Assembly: GCF_023898315.1 (NCBI RefSeq)
Contig: NC_064618.1
Span: 181,961,548-182,025,547, forward strand
Length of the DNA stretch: 64,000 bases
Reading direction: 5' to 3'
DNA from: Schistocerca nitens
Lineage: Eukaryota; Arthropoda; Insecta; Orthoptera; Acrididae
Shown in pieces: positions 55,560 through 64,000 of this stretch; the stretch's first letter is position 1; each line of letters starts with the position of its first letter. The notes under the pieces were generated by a model that worked only from the letters and a program-made list of their open reading frames with translations, made no database searches and had not been told where the DNA came from. Made by a program: the position numbers and the translations under genes.

Positions 55560-56580
55560 GTTGCTTAGATGAGTTGATTGAAGCTAAAGGTGGAATGCCA
55601 TAATATGCCAGTTTTTTAAGCAGAGTTGAAGCCTTTGCAGAGATCACAAAGTACAATTGACACTGGATTCTTACTTTCAAATGCAGTTAAAACTTGGTTA
55701 TAAACTTCAGCGTCAGCTGTAGTGGTATTTTTGCTATGTTGGAATCCAAATTGTGTGTTGTGCTTTCTGAAGTAGTTATGTAGCTTGTTGTTCATTAGAG
55801 TCCCAAAAACTGTGAAGATATTTGGGACAGTAAAAATAGGTCTACATTTTGGGGGCAGATGCTGATCTCCCTTTCTAAAGACTGGTATCTCTTAAGCAGC
55901 TTTGAGTGCATCAGGTAAAACTCTAGGTTCTAAACACACATTAAAAATGAAAGAAAAATGTTGACAGATAAAAATGTGTTATTGTTTTAATTCTGTATAG
56001 GGAAGCAATAACAGTCCATATTTCTGCAGTTTGAGAATCTTGACACAGGTTTTATAATATCCTTGGGGGTGACAAAATTCCAGTAGATGGCATACTTATT
56101 ATGAGACTCACAACCAAGATGATCTAAAGCACAAGCACCAGTTTGGTTGATAGTCTTTCAGCTCGTTCATTGATGGTAGAAAGTTCTTTGTGGACCAGCA
56201 CTGCATCTTGTGTGTGAGTTTCAGACTTTACTTGAATAATTGTGTCCTACACAGCTTTGCATTTGTTGGGAGCACCTTTTGTGTAATGTTAACATGAAAG
56301 TTTTTTGACCAGAATCAGTTTGTCTTGTAGTTCTTTTTACATTGTAAATAAGCTCAGTAAGAAGTGTAATTCAGCTCAGGCCCTTCTCTACAAGAATTAT
56401 TATATTTTCTATACAGTCGGAGTATCTCTTCCCTAATGAGAGCCACCTCATCTGTATAGTATTTTAGCTGTTTCTTTTTCTATTTATATTTGGGGCTAAT
56501 TTTGATTAATGGTGCACAGTAGTACCATACTCCAGTGAGTTTTTTAGGAATTTATCAAAATCTGCTTGCCTGGTAGCTTT
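55560..56580 (-). pseudogene. Antisense jockey/CR1-superfamily LINE RT relic
   Basis: Antisense from about 55900: VFRKGDQHLPPKCRPIFTV, then NTQFGFQHSKNTTTADAEVY and VLCDLCKGFNS, matching KKGD-x-x-YRPIS, QFGF-x-x-x-x-ST-x-A and DL-x-KAF-D of non-LTR reverse transcriptases. KAFD has become KGFN. The rest to 56580 is more degraded. It follows directly on the truncated Penelope-like copy. Confidence 0.72.
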
Positions 56581-56614
56581 CCCACTTTTCTTCTTTTTTT
56601 TTTATACAGACTTC

Positions 56615-57500
56615 AGACAGGGTGTATACGACCCGGGAGATCCGGGAAAACCCGGGAATTGTTTCATCTGGGAGAAAACAGGGAAAAACCCGGGAATTGT
56701 TTAGAATTCCGGGAATTTTTCATTGCTTTAGTTTTCAGTTAAATTTTTGAGATTTTTACTGGTAAGAACCAATACTCCAACAAAGGATATTATTGTATCC
56801 TGCTACTGCAGAATAATACTGCAGCAACAAAACATGAACTGGAGAGAGAGGAAAAAAAAAAACCCAAAATAAAACTTAAGTTGCAAGGAAATGCGCCGTA
56901 TACAACAACAAAACAGTGCTCATACAAGCGTCTGCCAACAGCAAAGTGTGTCAAAGGCTTTAGGAACACTATGCAAGCTTTATAACAAATTGCTTCCGAT
57001 GAGCGTGACGTGACAACTGTTTAAATTAGATTCGTTTGAGCAGTTGCGGGCGGGCTCTTGTACATGTGCAGTTGAGTTGCGTATGAGTAGTACCTTCTCC
57101 CGCTTCTGGTTACGGAAGTGTGACTGGGCGCCACTACTTAATATTGCCACTGTTCGGAAATATCATGGATCCCAGGTTGATGCACAGAGCAGTCCGAGTT
57201 GTGAGGTGGGTCGTCTCCATGTGACCTGTGTTTACGTTCAGTGATTTTGTTTTTTACTCTTCGTTTATTGCTCTCACGTTAAATGATAACAAAACGGATT
57301 TTTGTGGCCGGGAGTTGTCAAATGAATTAGTTCGCATAATTACAGCAGGCTAAAATATGTTAATAGTTCCAGATTTTATTTCCACCTTTGACAGTCAAGC
57401 ATTAATTTTTGCCGGTTTGTTAATTGGCTAGTTTCAACTGTTCACTTCATTTCAAGTGCACGTTTTCCATCTTCTAGCTTGCATTTTTCTTTCTCAGAGA
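56615..57500. mobile_element. Unclassified repeat with clustered CCCGGGA motifs
   Basis: acagggtgtatacgacccgggagatccgggaaaacccgggaa and two further cccgggaa/ccgggaat units lie within about 100 bp (56625-56722), then ~700 bp without coding. I remember 'acagggtgtatacgacccggga' as the end of a common locust repeat. The right end is not located. Confidence 0.5.
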
Positions 57501-58138
57501 AGGAAATGAGTGGTTTGGGGAAGGTTTGAAAATGAGCAGGTAACTCAGATCCCCTATTGAGAGGAACCCACATGTTCAGGAAAAGGAGAGAGGAAAAAGA
57601 TCTATGCAAAGGCTTTTGTCTTCACAGCGGGTGGACCTCTCTCAATATGAAGTCTGTGTGGCCTGTTATTCTTTACTGTCCTTCCCAAATCTCCCAGGTC
57701 TCCTCCATGAGGTAAGAAAGAGTAGGTCTGAAAGTTTGGCATGATTTTTTAAATGCATGCTGGTAGTCTTCAAATTTCATCCCCAGAAGGCAAGAACTGT
57801 CCAGTCACTTTGTTTCCTCATAAGAAAGTTTACAAGTATTTTTTACCAGTAGAGGGGGCTTAACATTCAGGTAGTTTTGACTCAGCATTAGTGTGTGTGC
57901 TTAAACACAAATCAGTTATGGAAGAAGGCTGTTACTTAGAATTCTGTGGTGATCTGATGTAAGGGACCAAGGATACATGAATTATGTACATTTATTAGTG
58001 AGCTTAAAAAAATCGTAATAGTTGACTGCATTTATAGATACATTTACTATGCACCTTTAGAGGAAATTTGAGCAGGTTATTAATTGTGGCAAAATGATGA
58101 TTGCATATATGTAATATATTGATTGTATTAAATTACAG
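57501..58138. other. End of intron 5, no gene seen
   Basis: Intronic DNA up to the exon 6 acceptor. No element recognised. Confidence 0.5.
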
Positions 58139-58242
58139 TGCGGACAGACCAGGTGTAAAGAGACAATCACTGTTTCACTCTCCGGAGCCTGTGGTCAACA
58201 GTTCTGATGAGCTTGAAAATACAATCAGAAGACAAAGTGTAC
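58139..58242 (+). CDS. RRM gene exon 6 (partial view of downstream gene)
   Basis: Acceptor aattacag adds one base to complete a Ser codon, then ADRPGVKRQSLFHSPEPV and a Ser/Glu-rich segment ending RRQSV. The donor is ambiguous: gtac|gtatgt at 58243 (used here) or agt|gtacgt at 58239. No later exon could be identified to 64000, so the rest of the protein, including any Tudor or MYND domain, would lie outside the window. Confidence 0.65.
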
Positions 58243-58248
58243 GTATGT

Positions 58249-58272
58249 TTTTATTATTATTATTATTATTAT
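58249..58272. repeat. (TTA)n microsatellite
   Basis: About seven TTA units immediately after the exon 6 donor. Confidence 0.9.
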
Positions 58273-60395
58273 TGTTGTTGTTTTTAAAGGATGGCTTCAA
58301 TGGGTCATTATGAAGAAACTCTTTGTGTCCATAACTTACAATTAAAAATACAGAAATTAAGTCTTAAATGAAGCTGTGCTCTGCAGTCTAGAATCTGGTA
58401 ATCTTAAAATGGTGTGCTTAGTATTCTTACTTGATAACTGAGTTGTATGGTAACATGTCCCTTTGATGATAGCAAAAACGGTATATAAATGTGCACAATT
58501 TTTTTTACAGGGTTGCATACTACTCAATTGCAGACAAATGTGTAAAAAAAAAGAGAGAAATAGTGTTACCTTCTGGACTTGTGTAACTATATTAAAAGTT
58601 TATAAATAAAAATGTCTTTAGGGAACTATAACTGATTGAAACATGCTTATAATTGGTTTTGAAAAATTACATTTGCTGCCTATCAGGCATACTGTTGAGA
58701 TTTTGGTGACCAGGCCTGAGAGTAACTTGAGCCATGACACTGCATTTAAAAGACTGTGCCGTAGTATACCTTGGGCTGTGATATTTCAAGATACATGTCA
58801 CCTATTGTTCAGTAACTGGACAGATTTTGTATGAAGACAGTGTATAGACATCTCACGACCTGTCCTTTGACAGGTACTGCTCTCATTGTCAGTTTATAGA
58901 ATTGCTTAAAGAAAATTAGTAATGAATGTAACAGCTCCTGTTGTGATGGACTGCATTGTTCTAAGATTCATGTGTGTACTCCTTAGGTTTTGATGTTTTC
59001 TGTAAGTCTGCTGCAAGCATGCTGTATTTATTGAGTGAATAAGGAATTTTGGGAACTTTATATGATGAATTGAATGATTCTGGATTGGTGGGAGAAACAG
59101 CTGAGTGAAAATAATCTGAAGAAAAGGGCAATTATCAGCAATTGACCTGCAGGGTGACACTTTCTGGGTAAAAGTTTTGTGACTGAGCAGCATCCAACAC
59201 AGGTTTGCATGATTTGTTTGGAGAAGACGAGACAGTCTGCTGTAAAAATGGGGAGGGGGGGGGGGGAGCGGCAGTGAAGTTCGTATTTCCCTGGTGCAAC
59301 ATACCTCTCCGCATGTCTAAATGTTAAAAACTTTTCCTTACAAAAGCCATCAACATGTGAAATTGTCCAAGAACTTGTATCACATCTTTTTTGGAAGGTT
59401 AGTTATACTTTCTCATTATAGTAAAATTTGTAATCTATCATAGAACTACAATAAAGGTAAAGAATAATAAACCTTGGAACTTTGTCTCCAGCGACGATGT
59501 GTTGGTAACATTTTAAGTAATGGCATAAATGTCAGGTTATCTTAGCCTAAGTTCTTTAAAAGGGGAGGTGATGAATAGATGTATCAAGAGAGTGAACAAC
59601 ATATTGATCATTGGGTGGGAGGAATGCTGTAGGAGAGTAGCCCCATCTGCCTCACGCAGTACATAAACCATCTGCTGACAAAAAGAATTGTATATCATTT
59701 GAGTGATAGGTCAGAAACTGTTCCGTCACTCTCTCTCTAGATTAGAATAAACAGTTTGAATATGACACTGAAATGAAACATCACATACGGCATTGGCTAC
59801 TACAGTGCCTCTGCATACTTTGTTGGTTGAAGATTGAAGTTGACTGCGAATGGACAGTATTGGCCAGAAGATTAAGTCACTTTCATAACCAAGAAATCCA
59901 TAAGTTCACAGATTATGTCATTCATTAGTCCAATTTGTTTATTTAATGCATTAGTTTTCTAATGTGTGGATGTGTATAAGAGACACAAGTAATTCTCAGT
60001 GCAGGCAACTGTGCAGTGTGAATGCTCTTTGTGGTGCAGAAGCGTATCTCTTCTTTAGTTTCTTTCTGCCAGTCCCACATTCATAATTAATTTTGCCTTT
60101 ATATTCCTTTCCCTTGTTAAAAATTTTCAATATGTAGAGACTGTCACATTTTTGTTGTGTTTTCACCTACTTTCTGTTCACTTGTAATTTCTTCCTTTTC
60201 CACTTCTAACTGCCCCAAAACCTGATCCATCATTGATGGATGTTGTTTTTATTTATAATCATATGAGTAAAGAGGCCTTCATCATCTTTCCCATTTGAAT
60301 GTATTAGTCCTACTAATTCTTAATTTAAGCACACATCCATCCCCCCCGCCCCCCAATCCCCTCCCTCTCGTCGCTCCCTCCAGATTACGGAAGTG
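58273..60395. other. Intron 6 sequence, no gene seen
   Basis: AT-rich DNA with a poly-G run at 59252-59267. I searched for a further exon with phase 1 and for MYND/Tudor-like codons and found none that convinces. Confidence 0.45.
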
Positions 60396-60396
60396 A

Positions 60397-61620
60397 CCTG
60401 CATCTACACTTACACACACATTCCACAAATCGCCGTGTGGTGCATGGTGGAGGGTACCTTGTACTATTACTAGTCGCAAATAGTGAGGGAAAAAGATTGT
60501 CTAAAAGCCTCCGCATGAGCCCTAATTTTTAGTTTCTTACCTTCATGGTCTTGTGCGATGTACGCTGGTGGCAGTCGAATCATTCAGCACCATCAAATGC
60601 TGGCTCTCTAAAGTTGCTCAATAGTTCCTTGTGGAAAGATCATCATCTTGTCCAGGGGTTCCCATTTGAGTTCATGTAGCACCTCTGTAATACTTAAATA
60701 CTGATCGAACTTACCGTTAACAAATCTAGCAGCATGCCTCTGAATTGCTTCAATGTCATCCTTTAATTTGACCTGGTAGGGATCCTAAACACTTGAACAT
60801 AACTCAAGAATGGGACACACTTGCATTCTATACACAGTCTCCTTAATGGCTGTGCTACACTTTCCCAAAATTATCTCAATAAAACAGTTGAGCATTCACC
60901 TTCCCTACTACCAACCTGATGCGCTTGTTCCATCTCATGTAACTTTGCAGTGTTACGCCTACATATTTAATCAAAGTGGCTGTGTCAAGCTGCATACTAG
61001 TAATGCTGTGTTCGAGCATTACAAGACTGTTTTACCTAGTCATCCACATCAACTTAACATTTTTCTACATTTAGAGCAAGCTGCCAACCATCATATCAAA
61101 TAGAAATTTTGTGTAAGTCATCTTGCACATTCCTACAGTCACTCAATGACACCTGCTGGTACACCGCAATGTTGTCAGCAGAGAAGCTGGAACTTGATGG
61201 TCATCTTGTCCGTCACATCATTTATGTATAGAAGGAATAAGAGTTGTCCTGTCACACTTCACTGGGGGACTCCTCATATCCTTGTCTGTGAAAAACACTT
61301 TGTCAAGGACCAAATACTGGTTTCTATTACTTAAGAAGTCATAGAGCCACTCACATATCTGGGAACCTAAACCTTATGCTTAGACCTGGTCAACAGATTG
61401 CTTTGGGGCATTGTGACAAATGTTTTCTGCAAATCTAGGATCATAGAATCTGCTGCTACCCCCCATCTATGGTTAATGAGATATCACGTGAGAAGAAGGC
61501 AAGCTGAGTTTTGCACAAGTGATATTTTCTACATCTGTACTAATTAGTATACAGAAGCTTTTCTGTTTCAAGGAAGTTTATTATATTTGAACTCTTACTG
61601 TCTTCAAGAATTCTACAGCA
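60397..61620 (-). pseudogene. Antisense CR1-like LINE 3' half
   Basis: Begins with a degenerate tail (ctgcatctacacttacac), then the 'ccgtgtggtgcatggtggagggtacc' string shared with the copies at 25.0 and 43.6 kb. It runs through thumb and RT regions to about 61620. It preserves the uninterrupted site (cttgaacataactcaagaatggg, near 60793) that the TIR transposon occupies in the 25-27 kb copy. Confidence 0.8.
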
Positions 61621-61684
61621 AACTGATGTTAAGGATAAAAGACTGTAATTATGAAGGCCATTCTTTTACCCTTTTTACATACAG

Positions 61685-63849
61685 GAACCATGAACCATGG
61701 ACCTTGCCGTTGGTGGGGAGGCTTGCGTGCCTCAGTGATACAGATAGCCGTACCGTAGGTGCAACCACAAGGGAGGGGTATCTGTTGACAGGCCAGACAA
61801 ACGGGTTCCTGAAGAGGGGCAGCAGCCTTTTCAGTAGTTGCAGGGGCAACAGTCTGGATGATTGACTGATCTGGCCTTGTAACATTAACCAAAACGGCCT
61901 TGCTGTGCTGGTACTGTGAACGGCTGAAAGCAAGGGGAAACTACCGCCGTAATTTTTCCCGAGGGCATGCTGCTTTACTGTATGGTTAAATGACGACAGC
62001 GTCCTATTGGGTAAAATATTCCGGAGGTAAAATAGTCCCCCATTCGGATCTCCGGGTGGGGACTACTCAAGAGGACGTCGTTATCAGGAGAAAGAAAACT
62101 GGTTTTCTACGGATCGGAGTGTGGAATGTCAGATCCCTTAATTAGGCAGGTAGGTTAGAAAATTTAAAAAGGGAAATGGATAGGTTAAAGTTAGATATAG
62201 TGGGAATTAGCGAAGTTCAGTGGCAGGAGGAACAGGACTTATGGTCAGGTGAATAAAGGTTTATAAATACAAAATCAAATAGGAGTAATGCAGGAGTAGG
62301 TTTAATAATGAATAAAAAAAATAGGAGTGCTGGTAAGCTACTACAAACAGCGTAGTGAACGCATTATTGTGGCCAAGATACACATGAAGCCCACACCTAC
62401 TGCAGTAGTACAAGTTTATATGCCAACTAGCTCTGCAGGTAACGAAGAAATTGATGGAATGTATGATGAGATAAAAGAAATTATTCAGGTAGTGAAGGGA
62501 GATGAAAATTTAAGTCATGGGTTACTGGAATTCGATAGTAGGAAAACGGAGAGAAGGAAATGTAGTAGGTGAATATGGATTGGGGGGAAGAAATGAAAGA
62601 GGAAGCCGCCTTGTAGAATTTTGCACAGAGCATAACTTAATCATAGCTAACACTTGGTTCAAGAATCATAAAAGAAGGTTGTATACCTGGAAGAATCCTG
62701 GAGATACTAAAAGGTATCAGATAGATTATATAATGGTAAGACAGAGATTTAGGAACCAGGTTTTAAATTGTAAGACATTTCCAGGGGCAGATGTGGATTC
62801 TGACCACAATCTATTGGTTATGAACTGCAGATTGAAACTGAAGAAACTGCAAAAAGGTGGGAATTTAAGGAGATGGGACCTGGATAAACTGAAAGAACCA
62901 GAGGTTGTAGAGAGTTTCAGGGAGAGCATAAGGGAACAATTGACAGGAATGGGGGAAAGAAATACAGTAGAAGAAGAATGGGTAGCTCTGAGGGATGAAG
63001 TAGTGAAGGCAGCAGAGGATCAAATAGGTAAAAAGACGAGGGCTAATAAAAATCCTTGGGTAACAGAAGAAATATTGAATTTAATTGATGAAAGGAGAAA
63101 ATACAAAAATGCAGTAAATGAAGCAGCCAAAAAGGAATACAAGATTCACAAAAATGAGATCGATAAGAAGTGCAAAATGGCTATGCAGGGATGGCTAGAG
63201 GACAAATGTAAGGATGTAGAGGCGCATATCACTAGGGGCAAGATAGATACTGCCTACAGGAAAATTAGAGACCTTTGGAGAAAATGGAACCACTTGCATG
63301 AATATCAAGAGCTAAGATGGAAACCCAGTTCTAAGCAAAGAAGGGAAAGCAGAAAGGTGGAAGGTGTACATAGAGGGTCTACACAAGGGTGATTTACTTG
63401 AGCCAATATTATGGAAATGGAAGAGGATGTAGTTGAAGATGAAATGGGAGATATGATACTGCGTGAAGAGTTTGACAGAGCACTGAACGACGTGAGTCGA
63501 AACAAGGCCCTGAGAGTACACAGCATTCCAATAGAACTACTGACAGCCTTGCGAGAGCCAGCCCTGACAAAACTCTATCATCTGGTGAGCAAGATGTATG
63601 AGACAGGTGAAATACCCTCAGACCTCAAGAAGAATATAATAATTTCAATCCCAAAGAAAGCAGGTGTTGACAGATGTGAAAATTACCGAACTATTAGTTT
63701 AATAAGTCATGGCTGCAAAATAATAACGCGAATTCTTTACAGACGAATGGAAAAACTGGTAGGAGCCGACCTCGAGGAAGATAAATTTGGATTCCATAGA
63801 AATATTGGAACGTGTGAGGCAATACTGACCCTACGACTTATCTTAGAAG
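61685..63849 (+). pseudogene. Second long RTE LINE, broken and cut by another repeat
   Basis: Colinear with the intact LINE from its 5' end to the RT QFGF region. Faults seen: a stop shortly after WNVRS (62142), a stop after QDLWSGE (62253), an added A near 62326, a lost segment in the GDWN region near 62513 (now a frame change), and shifts near 63270 and 63400. Open pieces are 62517-63392 and 63411-63905 (the last ~50 bp belong to the next repeat). The LINE stops mid-ORF at 63849. Confidence 0.92.
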
Positions 63850-64000
63850 GGAACTTCCCCATCGCACCCCCCTCAGATTTAGTTATAAGTTGGCACAGTG
63901 GATAGCCCTTGAAAACCTGAACACAGATCAATCGAGAAAACAGGAAGAAGTTATGTGGAACTATGAAAAAAATAATCAAAATATACGAACTGAGTAGTCC
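63850..64000. mobile_element. Start of another repeat, truncated by window edge
   Basis: ggaacttccccatcgcacccc...ttataagttggcacagtggatagcc and onward to the end. I recall this as the terminus of a frequent locust repeat, but its class cannot be judged from 150 bp. It interrupts the RTE ORF. Confidence 0.5.

Larger units (their letters stand above)
16838..58242 (+). other. Host gene locus: RRM-domain protein, six exons seen, 3' end beyond window
   Basis: Six coding exons (16838-16944, 17487-17550, 21882-21994, 22265-22450, 48514-48738, 58139 to about 58242) add to 799 nt, or 266 codons plus one base. Every intron is GT-AG and phases agree at all five junctions (2, 0, 2, 2, 2), which chance would rarely give. 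Introns measure 542, 4331, 270, 26063 and 9400 bp, the large ones filled with transposons. The product has an N-terminal RRM (about residues 42-120) and a downstream stretch with three GRG motifs and acidic/Ser patches. RRM-plus-Tudor piRNA factors of insects (Vreteno type) are one candidate, but no Tudor or MYND domain is in view. Confidence 0.85.

Noticed and set aside
58500-58560. Possible exon 7 after the ttttttttacag acceptor at ~58510
   Set aside because: With phase 1 from exon 6 the reading frame stops almost at once and the sequence has no conserved character.

Overview
The window reads as repeat-rich eukaryotic nuclear DNA from a large-genome arthropod. It has GT-AG introns, long AT-rich intronic DNA, microsatellites, and dense nested retrotransposons and DNA transposons. 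Several repeats match families I remember as abundant in locusts (Schistocerca): a tRNA-like SINE, an RTE LINE with an AAC tail, a 566-bp terminal-repeat element and Penelope-like elements. An orthopteran origin is therefore my best guess. It is recalled, not computed.

One host gene can be supported. It lies on the + strand, starts at 16838 and runs through at least six exons to about 58242. All five introns are GT-AG, and every exon junction keeps the reading frame. The first ~120 residues contain an RRM, followed by a region with three GRG motifs. The 3' part lies beyond the window. The combination recalls insect piRNA-pathway RRM/Tudor proteins such as Vreteno, but no MYND or Tudor domain is visible, so the family is not assigned.

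Layout. 1-982: antisense RTE LINE relic. 983-11640: decayed Maverick/Polinton-type element (adenovirus-like protease, small virion-type proteins, packaging ATPase, double-jelly-roll capsid). It is split by an intact RTE LINE with an 11-bp target-site duplication (1812-5110) and by a short LTR/TRIM-like element (7426-9126). 11.6-16.8 kb: an inverted-repeat DNA element, a LINE 3' fragment, a 42-bp perfect inverted repeat around (AT)n, and the 5' flank of the gene. 16.8-22.5 kb: exons 1-4, with SINE, LINE and DDE-transposase relics in the large intron 2. 22.5-48.5 kb (intron 4): antisense CR1-like LINEs, one carrying a TA-flanked TIR transposon; a sense LINE with an RNase H domain; an inverted pair of Penelope-like elements; and a CR1 element inserted into another repeat. 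48.7-58.1 kb (intron 5): a pogo/Tigger-like relic, a 210-bp CCCTCT array, a third Penelope-like element and an antisense LINE. 58.2-64 kb: an antisense CR1 fragment, then a second long RTE LINE cut by another repeat at the window edge.

Apart from the RRM gene, every coding segment I recognise belongs to a mobile element. Only the 987-codon RTE ORF at 2122-5085 is intact.
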